Source of the DNA: UBA4416 sp020846025
GTDB taxonomy: Bacteria > Bacteroidota > Bacteroidia > B-17B0 > Aurantibacillaceae
Reading direction: 5' to 3'
DNA: 64,000 nucleotides
NCBI GenBank assembly: GCA_963169295.1
Contig: CAUJDD010000117.1
Coordinates: 23,131 to 87,130, forward strand
Position numbers and translations under genes: made by a program. Positions 25,864-35,029 of this stretch are shown here, one piece after another (the first letter of the stretch is position 1; every line of letters starts with the position of its first letter). The notes beneath the pieces are model-generated. The model ran no database searches and was not told the DNA's origin. It saw only the letters and a list, made by a program, of their open reading frames with translations.

Positions 25864-26577
25864 TTAAGCGATATTATGATACACAGCCATAACATCATCA
25901 TCTTCCTCCATTTTATCAATCATTTTTTTAAATTCTACCTCTTGCTCTTCGGTAATTTCTTTAGTTGTAGTAGGAATATAGGTTCTAATTGTTTCTTTTA
26001 CAGTATATTTCTTTTCTTCTAAACCTGCTTGCATAGTTCCAAAATCAGTAAAAGCTACTTGAACAATCAATTCGTTATTCTCTTCATCCCAAGTTAATTC
26101 TTCTGCTCCATAATCAATTAAATCAAGCTCAACATCATCATGATTTAATCCAGTAGCATCTATCTTAAACAATCCTTTTCTTTCAAACATAAAACTTACT
26201 GAACCCGAAGTTCCTAATGAACCTTCGGCACGAGTAAAATACATACGTACATTAGCAACCGTACGATTAGGGTTGTCTGTAGCACATTCAACTAACACAG
26301 GAACGCCATAAGGACCATATCCTTCATAGATTATTTCATCAAAATTTGAAGAATCTTTCTCCGATGCTCTTTTTATAGCACTTTCTACGTTTGCTTTAGG
26401 CATATTTACAGCCTTAGCATTAGCTATACACGCTCTTAACTTAGGGTTTAAATCAGGATGTGGCCCACCTTGCTTAACTGCCATCTCAATTTCACGTCCA
26501 ATTTTTGTAAACTGCTTTGCCATTTTAGCATAGCGTTTAAACATCGTAGCCTTTCTAGTTTCAAAAATACGTCCCAT
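25864..26577 (-). CDS. yebC: YebC/PmpR-family protein
   Basis: A 237-aa protein matching the YebC family throughout: RKATMFKRYAKMAKQFTKIG, GGPHPDLNPKLRACIANAKA, MPKANVESAIKRA, EGYGPYGVPVLVECATDNPN, the SVSFMFERKG strand, and a C-terminal acidic tail. Members are described as transcriptional regulators and, more recently, translation-related factors. Here it is a stand-alone gene upstream of recJ, with a 40-bp spacer. Confidence 0.95.
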   Translation of the reverse strand: MGRIFETRKATMFKRYAKMAKQFTKIGREIEMAVKQGGPHPDLNPKLRACIANAKAVNMPKANVESAIKRASEKDSSNFDEIIYEGYGPYGVPVLVECATDNPNRTVANVRMYFTRAEGSLGTSGSVSFMFERKGLFKIDATGLNHDDVELDLIDYGAEELTWDEENNELIVQVAFTDFGTMQAGLEEKKYTVKETIRTYIPTTTKEITEEQEVEFKKMIDKMEEDDDVMAVYHNIA

Positions 26578-26669
26578 AACTCAATACTTAATAATTCTTA
26601 ATTTTCGACAAATTTAAAGTAAAAACATATTTACTTCACTACTTTTGGGCAAGAAATTTAGAATAAAAA

Positions 26670-26984
26670 ATGAACAGTTTAGACATACTAAACACTTTTC
26701 AAGTACATATTACCCTACCCGAAGTTTTTAGCCGACGCTTTGCAGCATTAATTCCGCAACAGCAAGAAAAAGTAAGTGAATTGATGAATAAGCGTATAAT
26801 ATTAAATTATGCATTAGATATGGATCGTACACAAGTGTGGATAACCATACAAGCTAAAAACGAAGAACAAATAATGGATATCTTAGCTAGTTTTCCAATA
26901 ATTAAAGATGTAAAAGTAGAAATTACCGAATTAGCTTTTTTTGATTCGGCGCCTATAGGCTTACCTGAATTTATTATGAATTAA
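26670..26984 (+). CDS. Conserved hypothetical small protein, possible muconolactone-isomerase-like fold
   Basis: A 104-aa soluble protein. The pattern of an N-terminal strand (FQVHITLPEVFSRRFAALIP), a helix, a central strand (QVWITIQAKNEEQIMDILAS), FPIIKDV and a final strand (VKVEITELAFF) suggests a dimeric ferredoxin-like (MIase/YCII type) fold. The catalytic role is unknown. It is divergent from yebC and convergent with dsbD. Confidence 0.7.
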   Translation: MNSLDILNTFQVHITLPEVFSRRFAALIPQQQEKVSELMNKRIILNYALDMDRTQVWITIQAKNEEQIMDILASFPIIKDVKVEITELAFFDSAPIGLPEFIMN

Positions 26985-27000
26985 AAAACATCAATAGTTA

Positions 27001-29100
27001 TTATTTATAACTCTCAACACCTTTCTTCAACCAATCAATATATTCTGAAATGCTAGGATTATAGCCTCTTATAGGGGCAATTACTTTTTCATTAGCATCT
27101 ACTAACACATAAAGAGGTTGGGTACTTTGCCCATAAATACTTTCTTCCATGTATTTGTATTTATCTCCAATATCAGTAATGGTTCTTTCTTTGCCATACC
27201 ATTGCACTGTCATATATTCTTTTGGATCTAATTCACGTTTGTCATCTACATATAAGGAAACTAATACAACATCTTCATTAAGCATTTTAGTAACTTGAGG
27301 ATCTGGCCACACGTAATCTTCTGTTTTACGACAATTAGCGCATGCATGACCTGTAAAATCAATTAATAAAGGTTTTTTTACTTTACGAGCATAAGCTAAA
27401 GCATTTTCATAATCATTTTTAAAGTGTACTATGCCATTTTTATTCACTTCCATAAATGCACCAAACTCATCATCCCTTGGTAAAGCAGAAGTAGAAGTAG
27501 TGTTTGCATTAGAGCCTCCAAAACCATGTGGTGATTCGGAATACTCAAGCGGTGGTAAAATTCCACTAAACAATTTTAAAGGCGCACCCCATAATCCTGG
27601 AATCATATACATAGTTATAAAAAAGGAAATAATGGCAATAAATAAACGACCTACCGATACATGTTTTAACTCGCTATCATGTGATGTTTTAAAAAGACCT
27701 AATAGATACATGGTGAGTAATGCAAAAATTACAATCCATAATCCAATAAATACCTCACGAGTTAAAATACCAGCTTGAACCACTAAATCGGCATTAGATG
27801 CAAATTTTAAAGCAAGTGCTAACTCTAAAAATCCTAAAGTTACTTTTACTGAATTTAACCAGCCACCCGACTGTGGTAATGAATTTAACCAACCTGGGAA
27901 AGCTGCAAATAAGCCAAATGGCAAAGCCAAAGCTAAAGCAAAACCAAACATGCCCCAAAATGGCCCCGCAATATTGCCTGTAGATGACGCTTGAACCAAT
28001 AGAGTTCCTATAATTGGTCCAGTACAAGAAAATGATACTAATGCTAATGTAAATGCCATAAAAAAGATACCAATGTAACCACCTCTATCTGCTTTAGAAT
28101 CCATTTTATTTACAAAACCACTTGGTAAAGTAATTTCAAATGCGCCTAAAAACGAAATAGCAAAAACAAGGAGTAACAAGAAGAAAGCTAAATTAAACCA
28201 TACATTGGTAGATAAAGAATGTAAAGCGCCTGCTCCAAAAATAATAGTTACACCCAAACCTAAAGCCACATATAAAACAATTATAGAAATTGAATAAATA
28301 ATGGCGTTTCGAATACCTTGTGATTTATTTTTACTTTGCTTCGTGAAAAAACTCACATTCATTGGTATCATTGGAAAAACACAGGGCGTTAATAAAGCTG
28401 CAAAACCACCCACAAAACCTGTAAGAAAAATAATCCACCACGATTGATTTTCTGATGAAGTAGCCTCATTAAAATTTGCATCTACTTTTTTAGTAACCGC
28501 TTCTGATACTTGTTCATTCTTAGTATCTACAACATCTGTAATTAATGAAGTATCTGTTGTTGCTTTTGAAGTATCAGTATCCACATGTTGAGTAAGAGTA
28601 TTTGTAGCTGCTACATTGGCTGGTAACGAAACACAATCTGATGAGCCTTGTAATGAAAATTCAAAATCATCGGCAGGAGGAAAAATACATTTTTCTTCAG
28701 TACAGGCTTGATATTCGTACTTCCCTTTAATGGTAATTTTCTTATCACTCTTTAATTTTATACGTTGAGTAAAAGTCGCTGTTTTCTTGAAATAGAGCAC
28801 ATCCATTTCAAATACTTTATCAAATTCTTTAATAGGCTTACTTTCGGTTGTTTTTCCTACTAATTCATACGCGCTAGATTTATCGAAAGTAAATGACGTT
28901 GGGTTAGGGCCATCATCACCAATCTTATTTAACGAGTATAAATGCCAAGGATCTTGAATCGTAGCCGTGAAAATTAAATCATATTCACAATTTGATATTT
29001 TTTTAACACTATGTTTAAAGCTAACTGGATTGTCTTGTGCTAATAGCAATGTATTTAACCCTAAACAAAAAAGGAAAATGAATTTTAATTTGGTAGCCAT
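27001..29100 (-). CDS. dsbD: Thiol:disulfide interchange protein DsbD
   Basis: A 699-aa membrane protein with a signal peptide (1-21), an N-terminal DsbD alpha domain (about 25-150, with CEYDLIFTATIQDPWHLYS and ACTEEKCIFPP), a linker, about eight membrane helices (about 220-520) including the conserved GFVGGFAALLTPCVFPMIPM and FSCTGPIIGTLL cysteines, and a C-terminal thioredoxin-like domain with CANC (DFTGHACANCRKTED). It moves reducing power from cytoplasmic thioredoxin to the periplasm. The preceding gene encodes a second copy of the N-terminal domain only. Confidence 0.93.
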   Translation of the reverse strand: MATKLKFIFLFCLGLNTLLLAQDNPVSFKHSVKKISNCEYDLIFTATIQDPWHLYSLNKIGDDGPNPTSFTFDKSSAYELVGKTTESKPIKEFDKVFEMDVLYFKKTATFTQRIKLKSDKKITIKGKYEYQACTEEKCIFPPADDFEFSLQGSSDCVSLPANVAATNTLTQHVDTDTSKATTDTSLITDVVDTKNEQVSEAVTKKVDANFNEATSSENQSWWIIFLTGFVGGFAALLTPCVFPMIPMNVSFFTKQSKNKSQGIRNAIIYSISIIVLYVALGLGVTIIFGAGALHSLSTNVWFNLAFFLLLLVFAISFLGAFEITLPSGFVNKMDSKADRGGYIGIFFMAFTLALVSFSCTGPIIGTLLVQASSTGNIAGPFWGMFGFALALALPFGLFAAFPGWLNSLPQSGGWLNSVKVTLGFLELALALKFASNADLVVQAGILTREVFIGLWIVIFALLTMYLLGLFKTSHDSELKHVSVGRLFIAIISFFITMYMIPGLWGAPLKLFSGILPPLEYSESPHGFGGSNANTTSTSALPRDDEFGAFMEVNKNGIVHFKNDYENALAYARKVKKPLLIDFTGHACANCRKTEDYVWPDPQVTKMLNEDVVLVSLYVDDKRELDPKEYMTVQWYGKERTITDIGDKYKYMEESIYGQSTQPLYVLVDANEKVIAPIRGYNPSISEYIDWLKKGVESYK

Positions 29101-29186
29101 AAGTATATTTGTGATTGTGTGGTAAAATTAAAGTTATTTTAAAACATCATTAGTTGCCAAATAGTATAATTATATGATTCCTAAAT

Positions 29187-29651
29187 TTACTTTGAACTTG
29201 GCGGAATAACTAAGTCAAATTCTAAAATTATAGGAGGCAAACATTGCTTATCATTACATGTCATATATTCTAACGATGTATGTAGGGTTAGAGCCTCTTT
29301 ATTTTGGCGTTTAATTTTTTGTTTAAAAACGGCTTTATCGGTAAATACAAACACTTTGGCATCAAACGCGCTAACATATTCTTCATGAGGCTGTCCTTCT
29401 TGTGTTTTACCAATTAATTCAATTTGAGAATTAGGTGTAACAGAGAAAGAAGTTGGAATAGGTCCAACATCAGTTGGGCGTTGAGAATAAATATGCCAAT
29501 TATTATCAATAGTTGCCGTATAAATTATTTCACCTTCATTAGCAGAAGTTGCAGTATAAGTTACGTCCCATGTAACTGGTTTCTTGTTAGATTGAGCTAT
29601 ACAGCATATAGAGAAAGAAAAAAAGATATATAAAAATAATGTGTATTTCAT
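29187..29651 (-). CDS. Stand-alone DsbD N-terminal-domain protein
   Basis: A 154-aa periplasmic protein with a signal peptide (1-19, ending CIAQ) and one DsbD alpha-like domain: TWDVTYTATSANEGEIIYTA, NNWHIYSQRPTDVGPIPTSF, LIGKTQEGQPHEEYVSAFDA, MTCNDKQCLPP. The two conserved cysteines (CNDKQC) are present, so it may exchange disulfides with the DsbD transmembrane domain or a client. It lies 86 bp upstream of dsbD and is probably co-transcribed. Confidence 0.85.
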   Translation of the reverse strand: MKYTLFLYIFFSFSICCIAQSNKKPVTWDVTYTATSANEGEIIYTATIDNNWHIYSQRPTDVGPIPTSFSVTPNSQIELIGKTQEGQPHEEYVSAFDAKVFVFTDKAVFKQKIKRQNKEALTLHTSLEYMTCNDKQCLPPIILEFDLVIPPSSK

Positions 29652-29899
29652 AGTTTTATAAATTTACACAAAGGTACGGATATTCTAAGGTTTGAATCTA
29701 TTTGAATTCATAAAAAATGTTAGTTCATTACCTTAAGATAATTGGAAAGATTAAGAATTAGTACCAATTAAGAATATCCAGAAAAATAAAAGACTACTAC
29801 CATTCATTATAATTCAGTAATGAATATTAATTTATTATTTTTTGCGCTATTTACGCAAAAATTAAAAATATTTTTAAAATAAAGCTTGTTTTTTATGGT

Positions 29900-29925
29900 T
29901 TGCATCAAAAAACAAACTATATTTG
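29900..29925 (+). promoter_or_regulatory. Bacteroidota-type promoter for rplM-rpsI
   Basis: TTG at 29900-29902 and TATATTTG (TAnnTTTG class -7 box) at 29918-29925, 15 bp between, located 33 bp upstream of the rplM start. The rest of 29652-29899 holds nothing recognised beyond A/T-rich sequence. Confidence 0.75.
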
Positions 29926-29958
29926 CACCCCAATTTAAAATTTAAAAAAAATTAAACC

Positions 29959-30417
29959 GTGGACGCATTAAGTTACAAAACCAAATTTGTTAACAAAGCT
30001 ACTGCAGAAAAAGAGTGGTTGTTAGTTGACGCAGAAAATGAAGTGGTAGGTCGCCTAGCTTCAAAATTAGCGTATTTAATACGTGGTAAACATAAACCAG
30101 GATATACTCCTCATTCAGATTGTGGAGCAAATATCGTAGTTATTAACGCTGATAAAGTTCGCTTTACTGGTGCTAAATTAACTGATAAAGAGTACGTTCG
30201 TTACACTGGTCATCCAGGTGGGCAACGTTTTGCAACTCCTAAAGAAATGTTAGCTAAAAAACCTGAAGAAGTAATTAAACATGCAGTGCATGGAATGTTA
30301 CCAAAAGGTCGTTTAGGTAGAGCTTTAAATACAAATTTATTTGTATTTGCAGGAGACAAACATGAGCATGAAGCTCAACAACCAAAAAAAGTAGATTTAT
30401 CAACAATTATTGCATAA
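29959..30417 (+). CDS. rplM: 50S ribosomal protein L13
   Basis: A 152-aa protein from GTG, covering the whole family: EWLLVDAENEVVGRLASKLA, GKHKPGYTPHSDCGANIVVIN, YVRYTGHPGGQRFATPKEML, HAVHGMLPKGRLGR. The only in-frame candidate start with a promoter at suitable distance is the GTG. It is first in an operon with rpsI (4-bp gap). Confidence 0.97.
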   Translation: MDALSYKTKFVNKATAEKEWLLVDAENEVVGRLASKLAYLIRGKHKPGYTPHSDCGANIVVINADKVRFTGAKLTDKEYVRYTGHPGGQRFATPKEMLAKKPEEVIKHAVHGMLPKGRLGRALNTNLFVFAGDKHEHEAQQPKKVDLSTIIA

Positions 30418-30421
30418 TCAA

Positions 30422-30808
30422 ATGGAAGTAGTAAACACATCAGGTCGTAGAAAATGTTCGGTAGCTCGTGCTTATGTATCTAAAGGTACAGGAGTTATCA
30501 CTATCAATAAAAGAGATTATAAAGACTATTTTAAAACTCCAACGTTACAATATTACGTTTTACAATCTTTAAACAACGCAAAAGTTGCTGGAGAGTACGA
30601 TGTAAAAGTAAATGTAAATGGCGGTGGAACAACAGGACAAGCGCAAGCTGTTCGTTTAGCTATTGCTAAAGCATTAGTTGAAATTAATCCTGAATTTAAA
30701 AAAGATTTACGCGCAGAAGGTTTAGTTACTCGCGATCCACGTATGGTGGAACGTAAGAAATTCGGTCAAAAGAAAGCACGTCGTCGTTTCCAATTCAGCA
30801 AACGTTAA
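30422..30808 (+). CDS. rpsI: 30S ribosomal protein S9
   Basis: A 128-aa protein from ATG 30422 (MEVVNTSGRRKCSVARAYVS), preferred over a TTG 12 bp upstream that would overlap the rplM stop. Conserved features: GTGVITINKRDYKDYF, VNGGGTTGQAQAVRLAIAKAL, and the basic C-terminal tail KKARRRFQFSKR that reaches the ribosomal P site. It is in the rplM operon. Confidence 0.97.
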   Translation: MEVVNTSGRRKCSVARAYVSKGTGVITINKRDYKDYFKTPTLQYYVLQSLNNAKVAGEYDVKVNVNGGGTTGQAQAVRLAIAKALVEINPEFKKDLRAEGLVTRDPRMVERKKFGQKKARRRFQFSKR

Positions 30809-30834
30809 TATTTATTTATTTAGAATTTATAATT

Positions 30835-31683
30835 ATGTCATCAAATACATTCAACGAATTATTAGAAACAGGTGCTCACTTTGGACACTTGAAAAGTAAA
30901 TGGAATCCAGCTATGGCTCCGTATATTTATGCAGAGAAAAATGGAATTCATATTATTGACTTAAATAAAACAGTAGCTAAATTAGATGAAGCAGCAGCAG
31001 CAATTAAACAAATTGCTCGCTCTGGTAAAAAAATCTTATTTGTGGCTACTAAAAAACAAGCAAAAGATATTGTTGCTGATAAAGTAAAAGCAGTAGGAAT
31101 GCCTTATGTAACTGAGCGTTGGCCAGGTGGTATGCTTACTAACTTTGCAACTATCCGTAAAGCTGTTCGCAAAATGTCGCAAATTGATAAAATGGCAACT
31201 GATGGAACATTTGATAATATTTCTAAAAAAGAAAAATTACAAATTTCTCGTGAACGTGCTAAATTAGAAACTAACTTAGGTTCAGTAGCTGATTTAACTC
31301 GTTTGCCTTCTGCCCTATTTATTGTTGATATCACAAAAGAACATATTGCAGTAGCTGAAGCAAAACGTTTAAACATTCCTACATTTGCGATTGTTGATAC
31401 CAACTCTAATCCAAACTTTGTAGATTATGCTATTCCAGCAAATGATGACGCATCTTCTTCAATTGCGTATATTATTGAAGTAATGTGTAAAGCTATTAAC
31501 GAAGGGTTAGGTGATCGTAAAATGGATAAAGAAGCAGCTGCCGAAGAAAAAGAATCTAGAGATTCAAAAGAAGGAGCGGAACTTTTAGCAGAAGGTGTAA
31601 GCATTAAAGGTGCTAAACTTGATAAGGATGAAGAAGCAGGCGCTCGTAAAGGTGGTCGTAAGAGAACAACAGCGAAAAAATAA
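30835..31683 (+). CDS. rpsB: 30S ribosomal protein S2
   Basis: A 282-aa protein: LLETGAHFGHLKSKWNPAMA, IIDLNKTVAKLDEAAA, FVATKKQAKDIV, ERWPGGMLTNFATIRK, LPSALFIVDITKEHIAVAEA, NIPTFAIVDTNSNP. The C-terminal 50 residues form a charged, Lys/Glu-rich extension typical of Bacteroidota. It lies 26 bp after rpsI and is followed by a terminator-like hairpin before tsf. Confidence 0.97.
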   Translation: MSSNTFNELLETGAHFGHLKSKWNPAMAPYIYAEKNGIHIIDLNKTVAKLDEAAAAIKQIARSGKKILFVATKKQAKDIVADKVKAVGMPYVTERWPGGMLTNFATIRKAVRKMSQIDKMATDGTFDNISKKEKLQISRERAKLETNLGSVADLTRLPSALFIVDITKEHIAVAEAKRLNIPTFAIVDTNSNPNFVDYAIPANDDASSSIAYIIEVMCKAINEGLGDRKMDKEAAAEEKESRDSKEGAELLAEGVSIKGAKLDKDEEAGARKGGRKRTTAKK

Positions 31684-31725
31684 TTTATAATATATTTCGC
31701 CGAAGTAATTTACTTCATAAAATCT

Positions 31726-31765
31726 AAAAACGGTCGCTCTTTAAAATGGGTATGACCGTTTTTTT
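31726..31765 (+). terminator. Terminator or attenuator between rpsB and tsf
   Basis: Stem AAAAACGGTC / GACCGTTTTT with an 18-nt loop and a T-run, 43 bp after rpsB and 40 bp before the tsf start. It is probably a partial terminator that uncouples rpsB from tsf. Confidence 0.7.
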
Positions 31766-31805
31766 AACCATAAAAAATTTTAAATACCAAAAAAAATTAA
31801 ATACA

Positions 31806-32630
31806 ATGGCAATTACAGCACAAGAAGTAAACAAGTTACGCCAACAAACCGGAGCCGGTATGATGGATTGTAAAAAAGCATTAGAAGAAAACAATGGAGA
31901 TTTTGAAAAAGCAATTGACTACCTTCGTAAGAAAGGCGCTAAAGTAGCAGCTAGTCGTGGCGATAGAGAAGCTAAAGAAGGTGTTGTTTTAGCAAAAGTT
32001 TCAGCTGATGGAAAAACAGGTATTGTTATTAGTGTAAACTGCGAAACAGATTTCGTTGCAAAAAATAATGATTTTATTGCTTTTGCTGAAACAGTAGCGG
32101 GTATTGCATTAGATAAAAAAGCAACTACTATTGACGAAATTAAAGCAGCATCATTTAATGGCGATGTAACTGTAAATGATAAATTTATGGAGCAAGTAGG
32201 TAAAATAGGTGAAAAAATTGATATCGGTTATTACGAAGCTATTAACGCTGAAAAAGTGGTAGGATATATTCACCCAGGAAACCGTGTATCGGTAGTAGTG
32301 GGTTTTAATAAGGATGTAGCTGATGAAGTTGGACGTAATGTAGCAATGCAAGCAGCAGCAATGGCACCAGTTGCTTTAGATAAGGATGGCGTTACTCAAG
32401 ATATGTTAAACAGAGAATTAGAAATTGCCAAAGAACAAATTCGTGCAGAAGGTAAACCAGAAGATATGGTAGAAAAAATTGCTCAAGGAAAAATTTCTAA
32501 ATTCTATAAAGAATCTACTTTGTTAAATCAAGAATACATTAAAGATTCTAAATTAAATGTATTACAATACTTACAAAGCGTAGATAAAGGATTAACGGCT
32601 ACAGCATTTAAGCGTTATTCATTATCATAA
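31806..32630 (+). CDS. tsf: Translation elongation factor Ts
   Basis: A 274-aa protein from ATG 31806 (MAITAQEVNKLRQQTGAGMM); the upstream in-frame ATG at 31746 would run through the terminator hairpin. The family core is intact: DCKKALEENNGDFEKAIDYL, then VNCETDFVAKNNDF and VVGYIHPGNRVSVVVGF, and a C-terminal VLQYLQ tail. It is the guanine-nucleotide exchange factor for EF-Tu. Confidence 0.97.
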   Translation: MAITAQEVNKLRQQTGAGMMDCKKALEENNGDFEKAIDYLRKKGAKVAASRGDREAKEGVVLAKVSADGKTGIVISVNCETDFVAKNNDFIAFAETVAGIALDKKATTIDEIKAASFNGDVTVNDKFMEQVGKIGEKIDIGYYEAINAEKVVGYIHPGNRVSVVVGFNKDVADEVGRNVAMQAAAMAPVALDKDGVTQDMLNRELEIAKEQIRAEGKPEDMVEKIAQGKISKFYKESTLLNQEYIKDSKLNVLQYLQSVDKGLTATAFKRYSLS

Positions 32631-32642
32631 TAACTTTATTAA

Positions 32643-32675
32643 AAAAAATCCCGATAAATTATCGGGATTTTTTTT
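32643..32675 (+). terminator. Terminator after tsf
   Basis: Stem AAAAAATCCCGAT / ATCGGGATTTTTT with a 5-nt loop, 13 bp after the tsf stop; strong and with a long T-run. Confidence 0.92.
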
Positions 32676-32725
32676 AAACTTATTTTCATATCTTCAAAAC
32701 ATATTATTAGATACAATAACACATT

Positions 32726-33433
32726 ATGAAATATAAAAGAATTCTTCTAAAATTATCAGGCGAAGCCCTTATGGGAAATAAAGGTTTTGGAATTGACCAA
32801 GTACGATTAATGGAATATGCCAAAGAAATTAAAGCTGCATACGACTCAGGTTGTCAAGTAGCAATTGTAATTGGTGGGGGAAATATTTTTAGAGGTATTC
32901 AGGCCGAGCAAGGTGGTATGGACAGAGTGCACGGCGATTATATGGGCATGTTAGCTACTGTTATTAACTCTATGGCTATTCAATCAGCACTTGAAAATTT
33001 AAAAATTGAAACACGTTTGCAAAGTGCCATTAAAATGGAACAAATCTGTGAACCCTTTATTCGTAGAAAAGCTGTTCGCCATTTAGAAAAAGGTCGAGTA
33101 GTTATTTTTGGGGCTGGCTCTGGAAACCCTTATTTCACAACAGATTCAGCAGCTGCATTACGAGCAATAGAGATTGAAGCGGATGTAATTTTAAAAGGCA
33201 CTCGTGTTGATGGTATCTATACAGCCGATCCAGAAAAAGATCCAAAAGCTACTAAATATGATAGAATTTCATTTGAAGAAGTATATAGCAAAGGTTTAGA
33301 AGTAATGGATTTAACCGCCTTTACGCTATGTAAAGAAAACAATTTACCGATTATTGTGTTTGACATGAACAAACCAGGTAACCTTCAAAATTTAATAAAA
33401 GGAGAAAAGGTTGGCACACTTGTTGAAGTTTAA
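32726..33433 (+). CDS. pyrH: Uridylate kinase (UMP kinase)
   Basis: A 235-aa protein of the hexameric amino-acid-kinase type: YKRILLKLSGEALMG, VAIVIGGGNIFRGIQ, DYMGMLATVINSMAIQSAL, RHLEKGRVVIFGAGSGNPYF, ILKGTRVDGIYTADPEKDP, PIIVFDMNKPGNL. It phosphorylates UMP to UDP. It follows the rpsB-tsf block, as in many bacteria, and is followed by a small lipoprotein gene 9 bp later. Confidence 0.97.
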   Translation: MKYKRILLKLSGEALMGNKGFGIDQVRLMEYAKEIKAAYDSGCQVAIVIGGGNIFRGIQAEQGGMDRVHGDYMGMLATVINSMAIQSALENLKIETRLQSAIKMEQICEPFIRRKAVRHLEKGRVVIFGAGSGNPYFTTDSAAALRAIEIEADVILKGTRVDGIYTADPEKDPKATKYDRISFEEVYSKGLEVMDLTAFTLCKENNLPIIVFDMNKPGNLQNLIKGEKVGTLVEV

Positions 33434-33442
33434 TAGTTCGTT

Positions 33443-33577
33443 ATGAAAAATCACATCAATTACAAAATTTTATTATCTATTATTGCTATTGCCCTTCTTT
33501 TATCTTCTTGTAGAACACACCGTGACTGTAGAGGACGCAAGCAACATGCGCCTACACAAATGGGCGGTTGGTTATAA
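33443..33577 (+). CDS. Small lipoprotein, unknown function
   Basis: A 44-codon frame starting ATG at 33443, 9 bp after pyrH. It begins MKNHINYKILL, has a hydrophobic signal and lipobox LLSSC (Cys at residue 23), then a 21-residue mature peptide: CRTHRDCRGRKQHAPTQMGG followed by WL. The mature part has two Cys and is basic. Short length explains its omission by simple ORF callers. Because the lipobox is clean and the spacing to pyrH is tight, I consider it real. No function is known to me. Confidence 0.7.
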   Translation: MKNHINYKILLSIIAIALLLSSCRTHRDCRGRKQHAPTQMGGWL

Positions 33578-33628
33578 CTTTAATATTTTCAGCTATTAAA
33601 TAATCGTTTTCATTCGTATCTTTAAAGA

Positions 33629-34735
33629 GTGATTTTAGAACGGTTATCTCTCATTAATTTTAAAAATTATTCCGAAGCTCAACTCGAGTTTTGTCCTAAG
33701 TTTAATTGCTTTGTAGGAAATAATGGTATTGGGAAAACCAATTTACTAGATGCTATTTATTATATTTCATTTTGTAAAAGTTTTTTTAATACTATAGACA
33801 GCCAAAACATTACCTATCATCAAGCCTTTTTCGTAATTCAGGCATGGATAAATAAAAATGGCGAAACACACGAGATATACTGCGGCGTAAAACGTGGTCA
33901 TAAAAAACAATTTAAACATAACAAAAAAGAGTATGAACGTTTGTCAGATCATATTGGTTTATATCCGTTGGTGATTATTTCTCCATCTGATATTGAGTTA
34001 ATTTGGGGTGGTAGCGAAGTAAGACGAAAGTTTATGGATAGCATCATCTCTCAGTATGATAAAATCTATTTAGAGAAATTAATAAGTTACAATCATGTGC
34101 TACATCAGCGCAATGCTTTGCTTAAACAATTTCATGAGCAAAAATCATTTGATGAAACTAGCTTAGAGATTTGGGACGAACAGCTTATTATGTATGGTGA
34201 ACACATTATAAAAATAAGAAAACATTTTTTAGAAGAATTTATTCCATTATTTTCTAAGAATTATCAATTCATAAGTGGCAGCAACGAAACCGTTAGTTTA
34301 GAATACGAATCATCTAATAAAGATGTAGCTTTTAAAACAGTATTAATGGCTAACTTAGCCAAAGACCGAGTTACTCAATATACGCACATAGGGCCACATC
34401 GTGATGATTTAGATTTTAAAATAGATAACAATAGCTTAAAGAAATTTGCTTCTCAAGGTCAACAAAAAACCTATTTACTATCATTAAAATTAGCTCAATT
34501 TGAATTTATAAAAAATAAAAAAGATACGAAACCTCTATTATTGCTAGATGATATCTACGATAAATTAGATGAACAAAGATTTAAAAAACTAATTGAACTG
34601 GTAAGTAGCGACAATTATGGACAAGTATTTATTACCGACACGCATCCTGAAAGAATTAAAGACTTGTTTAAAGAGAAACAAAGCGAGCATCTTATATTTG
34701 AAATACAGGATGGAAATATTGTAAAACATGACTAG
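33629..34735 (+). CDS. recF: DNA replication/repair protein RecF
   Basis: A 368-aa SMC-like ATPase from GTG: Walker A GNNGIGKTN, LERLSLINFKNYSEAQLEF at the N-terminus, signature region FASQGQQKTYLLSLKLAQ, Walker B PLLLLDDIYDKLDEQR. It loads RecA at gaps with RecO, encoded at 59568, and RecR, which is not in the window. It overlaps the DUF721 gene by 8 bp. Confidence 0.95.
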   Translation: MILERLSLINFKNYSEAQLEFCPKFNCFVGNNGIGKTNLLDAIYYISFCKSFFNTIDSQNITYHQAFFVIQAWINKNGETHEIYCGVKRGHKKQFKHNKKEYERLSDHIGLYPLVIISPSDIELIWGGSEVRRKFMDSIISQYDKIYLEKLISYNHVLHQRNALLKQFHEQKSFDETSLEIWDEQLIMYGEHIIKIRKHFLEEFIPLFSKNYQFISGSNETVSLEYESSNKDVAFKTVLMANLAKDRVTQYTHIGPHRDDLDFKIDNNSLKKFASQGQQKTYLLSLKLAQFEFIKNKKDTKPLLLLDDIYDKLDEQRFKKLIELVSSDNYGQVFITDTHPERIKDLFKEKQSEHLIFEIQDGNIVKHD

Positions 34736-35021
34736 AAATCGTAACCTTATAAAATTAGGCGATGCCATTAAGCAAATTTTTAAAGAAGAAAAGCTTGATG
34801 AGAAATACAGTATTTTTGCCATTAGAAACGGATGGGAAGGGATAGTGGGGAAAACGGTAGCAAAACACACTACTGAAATTCAGTTTGCTAAAGGGGTTTT
34901 ATTTATAACTATTGATTCGGCTATTATACGCAATGAAATGGCTTTTGCTAAGGATAGCATTATTGAAAAAATAAATCAGTTTACAGGTAAACCATTTGTT
35001 AAAGAATTAGTTTTGAAGTAA
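34728..35021 (+). CDS. DUF721/DciA-like protein
   Basis: A 97-aa protein of the DUF721 family, which includes the replicative helicase loader-like factor DciA: IKQIFKEEKLDEKYSIFAIR, W-x-x-I-VGKTVAKHT, GVLFITIDSAIIRNEMAFAK. It overlaps the recF stop by 8 bp, suggesting translational coupling, a frequent recF neighbour arrangement. The role is inferred as replication-linked. Confidence 0.88.
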   Translation: MTRNRNLIKLGDAIKQIFKEEKLDEKYSIFAIRNGWEGIVGKTVAKHTTEIQFAKGVLFITIDSAIIRNEMAFAKDSIIEKINQFTGKPFVKELVLK

Positions 35022-35029
35022 TAAAAAAC

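Noticed and set aside
34290..34300. Additional ACCGTTAGT match
   Set aside because: It lies inside recF coding sequence and lacks the second half of the motif.
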